Below, piece after piece: positions 22,990 through 35,280 of a stretch of DNA of 64,000 bases; the stretch's first letter is position 1, and each line of letters opens with the position of its first letter. The stretch is from Ailanthus altissimus (Eukaryota > Streptophyta > Magnoliopsida > Sapindales > Simaroubaceae), in NCBI GenBank assembly GCA_946807835.1, contig OX327702.1:10354001-10418000 (forward strand), written 5' to 3'. The notes under the pieces are model-generated. The model saw only the letters and a list, made by a program, of their open reading frames with translations. It ran no database searches and was not told the DNA's origin. A program made the translations under genes and the position numbers.

Positions 22990-24483
22990 GCGAAGAAAGA
23001 AATGTTAGGTACCAAAAGGTTTCCATAATAGTTCATAGTATTATGACTTATGAACAACTTAAGAACTTAGTATGTTGTAGAATTAGAGATTCTAACCAGT
23101 ATAATGTCACTATAAAAATTTCAGTGCCTATGAAAGGAATAAGTGATATACCATTGACAATTCAAAGTGATTAAGAAGTGTAATTTTTACTTGGGGTTAA
23201 TAGAAGAAGTTTTATACCATTATGTGTTAATGCGGATCTTAGACCACTTATTTCTGATGAGATTCCGTAAGTTTCTATGGATTGTTAATAACCTCCTCAT
23301 AACCACTTCATGTCTACAAGCGGTAGTAACCATATTAGTAGTACAACCCCAACATTACCATTAGTGGATATCCCAACCAACACGTCATATGACTATAATT
23401 TTTGCCACTGAGATACAATGATGACTCACCTCATGCTCATTATGATAGTTAGATAGATTGATCTGAGTATGCTTATGATGGAAGTAATGTCGATGATAAT
23501 GGAGACTACTTTTTAAATGATTATCGAGATGGATTAAATAATATAAAAGATGAAGGCAATGTCCACATCAAATTATTAGAGAGAAGAATTTCATGATTTA
23601 TGTCCAACACTAGTAGTTGAACAATACAATATTATTCAACCACAAAACCCATTTTAGTTTATCCTTCTGATACCACATTTTGACTTCAATCCATCTGTTA
23701 GAGCATTGTGCTCGGGGATTAGAAAAGTAGTGATTAGGAAGTTGATTCCTAACAAGAAAGCAATATATGACGCTTTCAATATAAATAGATTGAATTGTAA
23801 TTGGAGCTTCAAAATATTCAGGTCTACTACGAAAGATTGGTTTGAGGAAAAATGTGATGATGGAAGGTGTATGTGGTGAGTTCGTGCCATGTCCAAAGAT
23901 GCTTAAAAATATTTTATCGTGCAAAGAATTAACAAGGAGCACACATGCCAATTAGATCAATTGTGTGATAGTCATCATTAAGTAAAAAGTCAAATAATTG
24001 CTCAGTTGATAAAGAATAAATCTATAAATGTCTATAGACTTTATAGACCAAAGGATATCATGACCGATGTACGGGAGGAATATGTTACAAATTTAATATA
24101 TATGATAGGCTATCAAGCTAAAGAGCATACGAAGAGGTTAATGACTGATTTTGTTAAGGATATATTTAGACAACTTCTATCTCATTGCTATATAGTAGAA
24201 AACGAGAATCCAGGTACTGTCACTCATTTAAAGACTGATGACAGTAGACACTTCTTATATTTTTTTATGGCATTAGATCCTTGTATTCAGGTTTCTACAC
24301 ATCCATCAGACCAGTGATTACTGTAGATGGTACATTCTTCAAAGGCCCTTATCTGGTTGTATGTTTGTAGCTATTTATAAGGATGAAAATAATCAGATTT
24401 ATCCAGTGGCATGGGGTATTGTCGATTCTGAGAACGATGTATCTTGGGAGTGGTTTATAGATAAACTATAGAGTGTTATTGGT

Positions 24484-24491
24484 GATGTCAA
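24484..24491. repeat. Target-site duplication, left (hAT MITE)
   Basis: GATGTCAA, matching GATGTTAA at 24897-24904 with one difference. An 8-bp duplication is diagnostic of hAT-type transposition. Confidence 0.8.
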
Positions 24492-24896
24492 TAGGGATGG
24501 CAAAAAAATCTAGACCCGAAAAAACCCAAAACTCGGCTTGAAAAATTCAAATTTTTTTTTTGATCTAGATCTGAGTTTCTGCGGGAACTTGGACCCGAAT
24601 CCAGATTTTATTAAAAAACTAATTCATAAAATTCCTAATCTTTAATATATATGAATATAATAATTGTTTTACAAAATAAATATCCTAAAAGTTCAAATTT
24701 CACCTAAAATTTTAGAAAAAAAATTGAAAAAAAATTAAATCTACGCTTAAATCTAGATCCAAATTATCAAGATCTAGATTTAAACCTGAATTTGAAAAAC
24801 TCGGGTAAAACCCAAGTTCCGAGTTCATTAAAAAAAATTGAATCCGAATCCAAGTTAAGTAAAACCCGAATCTGGATCCAAATTTCTCCATCCCTA
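24492..24896. mobile_element. hAT-type MITE, 405 bp
   Basis: Begins TAGGGATGG and ends CCATCCCTA, a 9-bp perfect terminal inverted repeat, inside an 8-bp target duplication. The interior is non-coding and made of variants of AACCCGAA/TTCGGGTT words in both orientations, as in the common plant hAT MITEs with GGGATGGCAA ends. Removing it restores continuity of the MULE transposase core between the WEWF and VVISD segments, so it moved into an already existing MULE. It must have been mobilised by a hAT transposase from elsewhere. Confidence 0.85.
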
Positions 24897-24904
24897 GATG
24901 TTAA
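24897..24904. repeat. Target-site duplication, right (hAT MITE)
   Basis: GATGTTAA, the partner of 24484-24491. Confidence 0.8.
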
Positions 24905-25599
24905 TGATGTAGTCGTTATATCAGATCAACAAGTATTGAGAAGATCATCAAAAACTTATTTTTAAACATATACAATGGGCTGTATGTCTTCCACTTGAAG
25001 GGGAATCTAATCACAAAATTCAAGCTTCCAATTGAAAAGAAAAAGACAAATGGATTCCTGAGCACATATTTTTTCGCTGCCAAAGCATATCGATTGTCTA
25101 ATTTTCAAAGCCAAATGAATAACATGTGAGGCATGAAACTTGAGGCAATATAATATTTGGAGAAGGAGGTTGGTTGATCAAGTAGGACAGATCAGTGGGT
25201 ACATTTAGAAGGTATGATGTTATGACCACTAATATTACAGAGAGTATCAATGTAGTGGCAATGTTCGTGTGTTCCCTATCCATAGCTGCACTAGTTGAAT
25301 TTTATAATATAAGAGATGTTGCATAAACAATGACCACTCACATGACCACATGAGCCAACGATAAGGTATAGAAGCACAAAGATCGGTCTTTGAGAATGAT
25401 AGTCAATCTAGTCGACAACTGTAAGTTTGTTGTGAAGGATGGCACTAGGAATGGGATAAGCGATGTAGCTATAAAAATATGCAGGTGTAAGAAATTTGAC
25501 TTTCTACAACTGCCATGTGTCTAGGCAATGGCTGTGTACAGACATGCCAGATTATAATATCTCAATCTTTGTTCACATTATTACGTAATTGAGACTTTA

Positions 25600-27000
25600 T
25601 TGATTGCGATTCATTAGACCGCATACATCACTATGCATGATGTCCAACACCAATAAATAGAGATTTGGTTATCTTTCCTTGAATACAAGATTCATAAACT
25701 AGATAAAGCTCTATGGTCAGATGAGGTATCCGACCATCCTTAACTAGACGGGATAGGTGCCTTACACCTATATGACCTATTCTTATATGCCACAATTTCG
25801 TCTCATTTAAAGTTTCCGAGTTACTACTAGTACTAACTTGTACATTTATGACATTTCATATTGTATAAGGTGCCTCACACCTATAATCAATTAATAAAAC
25901 ATCATGTATATTATATAAATATAAGGAATGGTTCCGAATATATAGATGATACCCTTCACTGTCAAGTACAAGAAGGGATATAATCTGTCTGATAATATTA
26001 TGCACATAATAACATCTATTTAGTGCAATAGTTCTATTACAATAGAGAAGTAAATTAAAATATCTCATAGCTTCGACTTGTAGAAAATCATCATTTTCAA
26101 CACGAAGTTATACTTTTCCAGACTGGATCCATCTAACTTCCTTCAGACCTGTAACATATTGCAAATGTGAGAAGGACAAGATGTATCTAATACCTAGTCA
26201 GAACTAACATCAAATGCTAAAAACATGTCTATAATAGGCAAGCATATACCTAATGGGGTTCTTCTTTACACTGGCAAGGTATTTGAGGTAGTTGCGCTTC
26301 CAATGCTTATCCTCGCCAATGGAAACATTTTTTCTTTGCTTTATTCTTCTCTTGAGGCTTGGATATAGGTTACTTTTGAGAACCCATGTTAAGTATCTAC
26401 CTCACCTTTTTTTTTTCTTCTTCCTTTTAAGCTTCCCAGAAGCCCTCAGGGTAGAAAATGAAGCACCCTGAATATAAAGGATCAAGCCTCCTTTGTTCAT
26501 GTTCTCCTGAGTTGTCCTCAACATGTTACGTAGCTTAGCATAAGTGGGATAAATTCTTATATATTGAAGTTCCTGATGAATTGTATGAAAAATCCCGTAA
26601 GTGGTTAGCGATTCAAGCTATTCCCTAGTGAATTGTTCAGCACTATATCTATAGTCTCTAATCTTTCGATATATCCAATAATCTTGAAGACGAGGAGACT
26701 CAAAAGACTGCCCTTATAAAGTCTAACCTGAAAGATCAATTTGGCAACCTTATAAATTTTAACTTGAGGTCGATCGCCAAATAGCTCCTTCAAATGGAGC
26801 ATTATACTACTAGCGCACTCCATATGGATATGCTCTCTCTACAACTTCATAGACATTAAGGTGAGGATGTAAGATTTGACTTTCAAATTATCATCCAACT
26901 ATTTCTGATATGTTTCCCTCTCTTCTAGGGTGGCATCATTAAAAACACCTCGGGGCAATAACTGATCAATCACATACCCAAGATTTTAAAAATCCATAAC
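25600..27000 (-). pseudogene. copia-C gag, protease and GAG-pre-integrase remnant
   Basis: Recognised by alignment to copia-G. The only longer open pieces are 25856-26068 (protease to GAG-pre-integrase linker) and 26605-26823 (middle of Gag). The zinc-knuckle region corresponds to about 26270-26340. No intact domain. Confidence 0.7.
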
Positions 27001-27314
27001 GATTCTGAGATTCATCAGCCAGTCAAAATAGTTCTCAGGACCCTTGAGTTGGTATGCATCAAGTATGCGCACCAAGGGGTTACTTAAGGCTATTTAATCT
27101 TCACAAGACAAAATAAAAGATGTCAGCAAAATATTTCAATCTCTAATAAATAGCGTTTTAGATCATGGGTATAATAATTATACATTTTTTAATCTAAAAA
27201 TGCCCTCTCACTACTTTACTTAATCCCTTTAATCTCTCAAATGAGATAACGACAGTTTAAACTCTTTAAACTATACAGCAAAAAGTAGACCTTATTAGCA
27301 TTTTACTTCAGTCT

Positions 27315-27605
27315 CACACTTTAGTAATATTGACATTTGTAAAACTCAAAAGGTATACAACTCTTGTCAATTGCATTTCATGCAACTCTTACTACTGATC
27401 CTAAATATACCTTATCCTCACACTTTAGCAATATTAGGTAAGTGTATTTTAGATTAACTTATCAATAATCAAATACATGTTATTGATACTACCCTCATGC
27501 TTTAGCAATATTAGGCATTACGTTCGCATATATTTGCCTCATCTCATATTTAACTAGCATAGTACAAATCACACCGATCAATCCCTCACGTTTTAACAAT
27601 ATTGA
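27315..27605 (-). repeat. Four-copy iterated leader motif (copia-C)
   Basis: Copies at 27315-27333, 27419-27437, 27496-27515 and 27587-27605. On the element's sense strand the consensus is CCTAATATTGCTAAAGTGTG. Start-to-start spacing is 104, 77 and 91 bp, practically the same as the 103, 77 and 92 bp in copia-G. The sequence between copies is not repeated. Function unknown. Confidence 0.8.
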
Positions 27606-28185
27606 AAAAGATCAATATGACCCATCTAACACTATATTGACAAGACAGACCATTGTATGACATTATCTCATAATGAAATATTATTCAATCCGATTAAGAG
27701 AGATTTTTGAACACTTATCCCATCTTACGAGGATTAAATCTCAATCACCCATGTATTTTGTATAAGTACAACTAACCCCCACTAGTAGGGTTTCTATTGT
27801 AGTTTATAGCACAAATAAATGGTTACTATTTATAAATACAATCAAATAAGTCTTATTATAGCATAAATAAACCCATATGCATATTTAAACTATTTAAAAT
27901 TGAAGTGAACAGTGCCAAGGCTACGGCGTTGGAGGCAGAGCCCTCAGTGCCTCAGCATTTGAGTGTTGTGGTGTTGGGGCCTAGAAACCTTAGCATTGTA
28001 GCGCTACTCATCCAGCGCTGAGGCTTGGAAAGCCCCATCATCGTGGCGCCAAATGTAACTGTTGCGGCATCCTATAAGGTCATTTCCTAGTTTTACACTT
28101 TTAACACTTGAAATGCGTCACCTACAGCCCCGAGACATCCCAAATTACTTTATAATCACTACAATCACCTAATCAACACATCAAT

Positions 28186-28204
28186 CATGATCTGATACTA
28201 ATTG
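28186..28204 (-). other. copia-C primer-binding site (degenerate)
   Basis: The plus strand reads GATCTGATACTAATTG; the complement retains AGTATCAGATC, a decayed tRNA-Met-type site in the position matching 49995-50006 of copia-G. Confidence 0.6.
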
Positions 28205-29240
28205 CAAATGTGCTAATTTACTAGGGTGCATGCATGTGCAATATGTTCATTGTAGTGCCATACGCATGTCATACATACATATTAGTACAGCGGAATAGAA
28301 AATCTAATTTTTTGATATGATCAAAATATTTAAATTTAAGTTCATTACATTAATGAAATCAAAGATTGAGAATTCACCTTATCAAGCATTTGGATTAAAA
28401 CTGAAGTCTGCCTTGAAATGTAATCGGTGGCAATTTTAGAACTCAATAATGGTGGGCTTAAGTTATCTAGAATGACAGCTTTAATTTCAACAAAATGTGT
28501 TTAACACTTAAACACAATCTTAAATTATTTCTTAACCCAAAGTTTAAACTCTTTAAATTATTTTTTTCAAAGTAATGAAATTATTTTCATGTGTTCAACT
28601 CTTGAATAAGGAAAATAATTTCTCTTTTACTTTCTTAAATGGCCGGCCAAGGAAAAATATGAACAAGAGTTAATTTTGTTTTCAACACTTGAAAAAATAA
28701 AAACCAAAACTCTCTCTTTCTCTTTTAGTTTTGCCAAACTAAGTCTTTTCACAAAATGAAAGGCATTTCCCTCTTTATTTGTCAAGTTAAGCCACGACCC
28801 CACCAAGCCATGCTTTCCATGCCATGACCATTACTTTTGTGTTTATTTATTTCCCTTTAATATATTAAATAACAAATAACACATGTGCAATTATTTTATT
28901 ATATCATTATTTGAGTTTAAAATTATAAAATAAAACAAAAACTATATTTTGTTTATTTTATTAGATATTGCTTGTCATACAAGCAATGGTATTATTATAA
29001 TTTTAAAGTCAAACAATGAATGGTCTAGATTATGCCACTTTTTATCATCTCATTAATCAACAACTATTGTTAACTAATTAATATGCTTAACACTTAAGTC
29101 TTGACAAGTGCACATCTCGAGAGATCTTGAAACAAATATCTGGTTTGCTGGAATTTATTAGATTAAACTATTTAATCCAGCGTGCTGCTCTAGTGCACAA
29201 TGAGTACACTTCATATTGCGGGACTCCTTAGGTCAAGCCT
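28205..29240 (-). repeat. copia-C 5' LTR, partial
   Basis: Aligned with the inner part of copia-G's right LTR, including the conserved TGCACAA ... GTACACTTCATATTG stretch near 29193-29217. The outer half is missing. Confidence 0.72.
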
Positions 29241-29788
29241 CTACCATCAAGCCTAGCTGCTCCATTACCGATTAGTGTGTTTAGGGTTTGAGCCTCCTTC
29301 ACTTTAGAAAGAAATGGGTTTGAGGGTATATCCATCAAAAGGAGTTTTATTTGGCTAAATAAGCTACAAATTCGAAACTATGGCTAAAATAGTTAAGTGG
29401 CTCAAATTTTTTGCTATTTGCAAATATGTTCCAATATATATTATGAGATATTTAAAAATAAAAATTACTTAATTAAATTTATTTAGAAGAAAAATTAAAA
29501 TTTGAGGGCTGGGCTTTCAAGCTCTAACATAAGTCTGCTTTCGAGAATGATGTTATTTACTCGTTCAAATAAAATCACACTATTGATTTATATGGATGGA
29601 TTTTGTATAAGTAACTTGTACATGTAATTATAGAAATGATTTAATAAATGATATTCTTCATACTATAGTGAATGATATTAATATTTGATGTTGCTCGATC
29701 ATTGAACAATTCTTAATATTATTCAAAATACAATACAAAATTATTAGCATGTGTAGATGCTTATTTTATGATCAACAAAATTGCTTTT
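29241..29788. other. Gene-free stretch between copia-C and copia-D
   Basis: AT-rich, no coding region, RNA gene or repeat recognised. Confidence 0.6.
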
Positions 29789-30262
29789 TGTTGGTGGAAA
29801 AGTTTAGAATTATGTTAAGAAGCTGTTATAAAGATGTTGACGTGGTAAGTCAAGTAGGTCCCTAGGCTATTAAATTTGTTACTGTTGTTAATAGTGCAAC
29901 AACTGTAAAACAAAGGCTATATCTCCACTTCTTTGGCTGACTCCTAATGCTATTATTTTAGTCAAATTTCTAAGTGTGTAGTTGATCAACTTGAGAGATT
30001 CAAAAGGCTATGAAAAGCTTGTAATATTCTCTCTGTAAACTCTCAATTGTTGATTAATAAAGATCCAAGCTTGAGGTTGCTTTGATCGTGATACAGACAA
30101 CTAGCCAAACCATGTATTTTGAGTGCTCTTGATTTCTTATTTATGTAATTAATTTGATTTCTTGTTATTTAATTCTTAAAATTGTTCTTAAGTTGGATTA
30201 AGATTGTCTGAAGATTAGATATGTTGTTTCCTCATCATTGATCTTCAGATAAAAGAATTACA
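29789..30262 (+). repeat. copia-D 5' LTR
   Basis: Starts TGTTGGTGGAAAAG and ends AATTACA, with the expected TG...CA ends. The primer site follows within a few bases. It is short compared with the other copia LTRs here. Confidence 0.75.
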
Positions 30263-30265
30263 AAC

Positions 30266-30279
30266 TGATATCAAAGTTG
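30266..30279 (+). other. copia-D primer-binding site
   Basis: TGATATCAAAGTTG, a variant of the TGGTATCAGAGCTG site for initiator tRNA-Met. Confidence 0.7.
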
Positions 30280-30288
30280 TGTACATTA

Positions 30289-31140
30289 ATGGAGACTCTT
30301 CCAAAGGCAAAAGTTAATATCTTCAATAGTAATTCTGACTTTCTTATGTGGAAGTTTAAGATGAAGGTAGTGTTGATCTCCTAAGGGCTTAAAGCAATAA
30401 TTAATGGATATCTAGATGATGAATAAGATGATGCTTTTGATGGTAATGATGATCAGAAGCATAGAACCTCATCTTTTAAATAAAAAATAGTGAAAGATAA
30501 AAAAGAATCCCTCAAGATCTAAAAAGAGATAGATCATCTTAACAAGAAAGCTCACGGTGCAATCATGTTGTGTCTTGAGGATAAATAATGGAAGAAGCAC
30601 AAAAGAAACCATTACCCGAGGTTTATAAGATAAGCTTGATGCCTTGTTTATGAAAAAGTCTTTAGTTAATAAGCTTTACATGAAGAAGCTTCTTTATGCC
30701 TTATCCATGAAGAAATGTACTATTGTCAAAGAGCAATTGAATCACTTCAATAGAATCATTCTTGATCTTGAGAACAAAATGTTGAAAATTGATGATGAAA
30801 ATCATACTATAGCCTTGTTAAACTCTTTGCCTGATTCTTATAAACATATAGTGGATACATTGATGTATAGGAAAGACACTCTGACAATAGAAGATGTTAA
30901 GGTTACGTTAAACTTCAAATAGATCCAAAAAATGGATTCAGAGAAAGATTCAAACGTTGGTGATGCTTTAATAGTAAGGGAGAGATCAAAGAAAGGAGAA
31001 GGAAAGAACAAAGGCAGGAAGAAAGACAGACTGAGTCAAAAAAGAAGAAAAGAAAATGTTTTAAGTGCCATAAAGAAGTGCACTATATTAAGATTGTCTG
31101 TAATGGAAAAAGAAATCAAAAGGCAAACAAGAGCAACATA
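30289..31140 (+). pseudogene. copia-D gag remnant
   Basis: The ATG at 30289 gives METLPKAKVNIFNSN ... LMWKFKMK, a copia Gag start. An open piece at 30644-30922 carries the UBN2-type central part (LLNSLPDSYKHIVDTL). A CCHC-like zinc knuckle is readable at about 31044-31090 (CFKCHKEVHYIKIVC), following a lysine-rich stretch. Several stops and frame changes. Confidence 0.78.
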
Positions 31141-32480
31141 AACCTAATGGAGATGTTGTTGTTGTTGCAAATGATATATGCTTTAAGATATGAATATGTA
31201 AACCTTTTAATTTTCACCAATGACAAAACTGAAGATGAGTGGTTCTTGAACTCAAGTTGCTTATTTCATATATGTCCAAATCTTTATATGTTTGTTTCTT
31301 TGAGTTATATTGATGGTGGGAAAGTGCTGTTAAAAAATAATTTTGCTTGTAAAATTGTTGGTATTGGAAGTATAAGGTTATGATTGAGTGATAGTATGAT
31401 AAGGGAACTGGATCAGGTTAGATTTAGGCTTAAGTTGAAAAGAAGTTTAATTTCTTTGGACCTGTATAACAAATTAGAGTGCTTATTTAAAGCTGAAAAT
31501 GGGACTTTTAAGAGTTATGAAGGGCTTTATGGTGTTAATGAAGGGAAAGATGAAGAATGGATTGTATATCTTGCAAGGAACTGCTCTTGTTTGAGAAACA
31601 TAAGCTATAAATAGTTTTGAGATAAATAGAACCAAACTTTGGCACTTAAGAATGAGACATATGAGTCTTAAGGGTCTAAATAAATTAGAAAACAAAACTT
31701 ACTAGGAGATGATAAGATTAACTCACTATATTTTTATCAGCATTATGTTTTAGAAAAAACTAGTAGGTTGAAGTTTGAAAAGGTTGTGCATAAAATAAAA
31801 GGCATACTTAATTATATTCATTTAGATTTGTAGGGACTAGTAGAGGTTCCATCTCATGGTGAAGCCAAATACTTCATAACTTTATAAATGACTACTCAAG
31901 AAAGATGTATATGTAAGTTATTAAGTCTAAAGACTAAGTATTTGATAAGTTCAAATTTTGGAAGACACTCATTGAGAACCAGATTGGTAAGAATGTGAAG
32001 AGGCTAAACATAGATAATTGGTTAAAGTATTGCAATGGTGAATTTGAATAACAAAATGGGATTGTGAGACACATCCATCAGGAAAAAAAGCTTGGTTAAG
32101 CGAATAAACAAAACTCTAATGAAGAGAATAAGATGTATGTTTTTCAATGCGAAGCTACCAAAATAGTTATGGGAAGAATTTATTACTATAGCAGCTTATC
32201 TAGTATACAAGCCCTACAGCTACTATTAACTCAAAAACACTAAAAGAAAAGTGGTATCGCCACCCTTATGATCTTGGTTCTATAAGAGTATTGGTTGTCC
32301 TACTTATACACACATTAAGCAAGGAAAAATAGAGCCTAGAGCATTGAAAGACATCTTTGTCGAATACCCTAATGGAGTCAAAGGCTATAAACTATGGTGC
32401 AGTGATATCAAGCCTTCCAAGTGCATTAGAAACAGAGATGTGATCTTTAATAAAAATGCTATGCTAAAATCCCAGAATGA
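31141..32480 (+). pseudogene. copia-D protease, GAG-pre-integrase and integrase remnant
   Basis: 31225-31383 gives the protease-like WFLNSSCLFHICPN, where the DSG/DTG catalytic triad reads NSS. GAG-pre-integrase is recognisable at about 31640 (LWHLRMRHMSLKGLNK). The integrase region to 32480 is recognised from order and scattered residues only. Confidence 0.65.
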
Positions 32481-32749
32481 CCAGCAACATTAGCTCAAGA
32501 CTTCAAAGAAAAAATTAGAGATAAAATTGTTCAGGTGGAGATTCTAGTAATATAAGAACCTGGAGACTTTAAAAATGTTGTGATTAATTAAAACAAGCCA
32601 TCTAAGTTAGAGGATTACTAATTGGCAAGGGATATAAGAAAAATGAGATCAAACTACCCATTAGATATAACTATACTAACCTAATAACCTATGCTCTAAT
32701 GACAACAGAAGCAGTGGCTAGAAATGAGTTAAATAGTTATATAGAAGCA

Positions 32750-34250
32750 ATAAATAACAGTTAGAACAAACAATGATTCAATGCAATAAAAGAAGAGATA
32801 GCTTCCCTCATAAAAAATCAGACCTGCAAATTGGTGTATAAACCTAAAAACAGAAGAATACTGTTTGTAAATGGGTTTTTAAGTTAAAAAAGAGGAGTGA
32901 ATAAAGTAGAACCAACAATGTCTAAAGCCAGATTTATAATTAAGGGATATACAAAGAAAGAGAGAGTTGATTATAATAAAATCTTCTCCCCAATAATCAA
33001 GCATAGCTCTATAAGAATGTTCTTGCCTCTGGTTACAACATTTGATCTAGAATTTGATCGAATGGATGTCAAAATAGCATTCTTACATGGTAATGTTGAT
33101 GCATAGATCTTTATGCATTAACTTGAAGGCTTTATAGAGCCTGGAATGGAGAATTATGTATGCTTACTACAGAAGAGCCTTTATAGTCTCAAATAATTCC
33201 CTAGATAGTGGAATAGAAGGTTTGATAACTTTATGACAACGCATGAATATTTGAGAAGCAATCATAATAACTGTGTATATTATATAAACTTAACATCTAG
33301 TGGATACATTTACTTATTGCTTTATATAAATGATATGTTTATTGCATGTCATTAGAAGAATGAGATAGTTAGGCTTAAAGGCAACTGAGTTCTAAGTTTG
33401 AAATAGGACTTGGGAGAGACTAAGCAGATTTTAGGGATACAACTTGCCAAAAATAGATTAGAAGTTTAATTGTTCCTAAACCAGTCTAATTACATCAAAA
33501 AGGTGATTTATAAGTTTGGTATAAGCAAGATCAAACCAGTATCAATATCATTGAGTGCTCAATTTAAGTTGTCAAAGTCACTAGCCACTAAGACTGACAA
33601 AGAGAAAGAACACATGAACAGAGTGCCCTATACAAGTGCACTAGGTAGTTTGATGTATACGATGGTGTATTTTAGCCTTGACTTGACCCATTTACTAAGT
33701 TTGGCTAGTAGGTATATGAGAAATTCTGGTTTTGAATACTAGAAGGCAGTAAAATAGATATTCAGAGATCTAAATGCTACTACCAAAAATGGATTTCTAT
33801 GCAAGAAAATTGTTGAATTGTCAATAGAGCTTACTAGATTTATATATGTAGATAATATTAGTGATCTGAAGGTTAATTATTGGAAATTTGTTCACTTTGT
33901 TTGGTAACACAGTAAGTTAGAAAGGAACCTTACAACTTGTAGTTGCACTCTCTACAATAGAAGTTGAATATATGGCCATAATAGAAGCTATTAAAAAGTG
34001 TTGAGGGGGTTGATTTCAGAGTTGAAGTTAGAAATAATGATAGTCACAATGCATTGCTTTTATGCAAGAACCATATGTGCCATGAGAGATCCAAGCACAT
34101 AGATGTCACATTTCATTTTGTGAGAGATAAAATCAATAAGGGTTCTATCAGAATGGTGAAAGTGAACATTATGAAGAATCCAACAGATATACTTACCAAA
34201 AGTGTAACAGCTTTCAAGTTCAAGCATTTCTAGGATTTAGTTAAAGTTAT
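32750..34250 (+). pseudogene. copia-D reverse transcriptase and RNase H remnant
   Basis: The open piece 32897-33106 carries the palm motif FDRMDVKIAFLHGN. The active-site box at 33323-33337 reads YINDM instead of YVDDM, so one catalytic aspartate is lost. 33470-33742 corresponds to the connection region. RNase H follows at about 33930-34230 (KNHMCHERSKHIDVTFHFVR). Many stops. Confidence 0.78.
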
Positions 34251-34323
34251 TACTAAGTCGAGGATGAAGATGTTGAAGTAGTCTTAAAGAAGCTTAGAAT
34301 TATGGAACAAATGGAGAAATATT

Positions 34324-34434
34324 TGTGGGAATGTTTTAAAAATTTTTATTAAGACGCTGTTATAAAGATGTTGATGTGGCAAGTCAAGTAAGTCTATGGA
34401 CTGTTAAATTTGTTACTACTATTAACAAAGTTGT
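34324..34434 (+). repeat. copia-D 3' LTR, first part only
   Basis: Aligned with the start of the 5' LTR (29789-29905). It is cut at 34434 by copia-E. The rest is missing on the other side of E. Confidence 0.7.
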
Positions 34435-34860
34435 TGACTTTCTAGTTAAACATATTGATGTTTTAATTATAAAAAATCTCATGTTTATGCATTGAAAGAA
34501 TTAAATGCATAAGTGAGGTAAATTAACAGCAAATAAAACAGAATAAAAAATTCAAAATTACACTAGTACTGTATAAGATAGAAAATGTACACAAACTTAA
34601 TTAATAAAAAAAGATAATTGTGTCAACTTTCCAAAAAATTTTACAGAAGTAAATTTGGAGTTGTTTATGAAAAGTTATGGCCAAATCATCATAGTATGTT
34701 GAAGTTAGACCAAAGTGCAACGTTTTAAAAGTTTCAGAAAATGGACTAAAATGCAAAAGATCAAAACTTTGATAACATCACTATAGCTAGCACTGTAGCA
34801 ACATGGTGAATTACTGTATAACAGTCAAGTTACTATCACTATAGCAACAGTTAAATCACT
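34435..34860 (+). repeat. copia-E 5' LTR, first part
   Basis: Starts TGACTTTCTAG, matching AGACTTTTTAC at 53714. It is interrupted by gypsy-F and continues at 42156. Confidence 0.78.
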
Positions 34861-34865
34861 ATAAT
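34861..34865. repeat. Target-site duplication, left (gypsy-F)
   Basis: ATAAT, repeated at 42151-42155. Confidence 0.88.
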
Positions 34866-35041
34866 TGATAAGGGCAAATTTGTCATATATTTTCTCATGT
34901 TTTTATTATTGATATTTTATGATTTTATGAGAATAGATGGCTATTTATATACATTATTGTTATTTATAGGGACTTGAATGAAATTTAAAGAAAGAACGCA
35001 AAAGGAGCGAAAACAGGGACTAAAATGCAAAGTTTTCAAAT

Positions 35042-35225
35042 TATGAGTCCAGCGCCCCCGCGCCACAAGTATTTTCGCCCCAGCGCTGAATAGTGATCGA
35101 AATAAGAAAAACGACCTGATTAAGTCGCGTCTAGCGCCCCAGCGCCAAGATCCCACCGCTCCAGCGGTGATAGCTTTTTCACGCGTCGCCCTAGCGACAG
35201 ATGCATAGCGCGCCAGCGGTAGTGC
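35042..35225 (+). repeat. Cluster of covarying mini inverted repeats (gypsy-F U3, 5' LTR)
   Basis: Short inverted repeats with a common core and different arms: GCGC-CCCC-GCGC at 35052-35063, GCGC-CCCA-GCGC at 35134-35145, CACCGCT-CC-AGCGGTG at 35154-35169, GTCGC-CCTA-GCGAC at 35185-35198, plus weaker ones. The arms change in a compensating way. The same cluster is in the 3' LTR (40935-41118), and related ones lie at 39121-39320. Confidence 0.8.
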
Positions 35226-35273
35226 GAGTCCTAGTCCGACGAGAATTGAGATTTTCAAGCTCAAATCAATCCC

Positions 35274-35280
35274 TATATAA
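35274..35280 (+). promoter_or_regulatory. TATA box in gypsy-F 5' LTR
   Basis: TATATAA in the context CCCTATATAAAGCC, the best core-promoter match in the LTR; transcription would begin about 30 bp downstream. An alternative TATA-like word lies near 34944. The 3' LTR holds the same box at 41167-41173. Confidence 0.65.

Larger units (their letters stand above)
22990..25545 (+). pseudogene. MuDR-type (MULE) transposase, dead and interrupted
   Basis: Family order is visible across three frames: an N-terminal region (MTYEQLKNLVC at about 23040), a MuDR-type DNA-binding segment (23740-23900, NCNWSFKIF ... VRAM), then an open stretch at 24006-24317 ending PGTVTHLKTD ... YFFMALDP. The catalytic core starts at about 24310 (VITVDGTFFKGPY) with IVDSENDVSWEWF. 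After the MITE come VVISDQQ, a FAAKAYR segment, TNITESIN and a SWIM-like zinc motif (CRCKKFDFLQLPC at about 25480) whose histidine position is now a stop. Stops, frameshifts and a 405-bp insertion prove it dead. The sequence after the SWIM motif is lost at the junction with copia-C. Terminal inverted repeats were not identified. Confidence 0.85.
25600..29240 (-). mobile_element. Ty1/copia fragment copia-C, minus strand (relative of copia-G)
   Basis: Similar to copia-G over the stretch from GAG-pre-integrase (25600-25800, matching 47150-47370) through protease, gag, leader and primer site into the LTR (28205-29240, matching about 50012-51010). Integrase, reverse transcriptase, RNase H and the 3' LTR are absent. 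The left edge abuts the MULE remnant. All coding parts are broken. The similarity to G is clear, but with many differences, so C is another, older member of the family. Confidence 0.82.
29789..34434 (+). mobile_element. Ty1/copia retrotransposon copia-D, decayed, 3' end interrupted
   Basis: 5' LTR of 474 bp, tRNA-Met-like primer site, gag, integrase, reverse transcriptase, RNase H, then the first about 110 bp of the 3' LTR, where copia-E is inserted. Similarity between the LTRs is visible in CTGTTATAAAGATGTTGA at about 29823 and 34360. The remainder of the 3' LTR is not found after copia-E. It is a different family from A/B and C/G. Coding frame heavily broken. Confidence 0.82.

Noticed and set aside
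23610..23951. Minus-strand open frames overlapping the MULE
   Set aside because: They are the antisense of the DNA-binding segment of the MULE transposase, which is read on the plus strand.
30644..31614. Chain of adjacent plus-strand open frames as a possible host gene
   Set aside because: They form the broken Gag and protease of copia-D, shown by the zinc knuckle, the LTRs and the downstream pol remnants.
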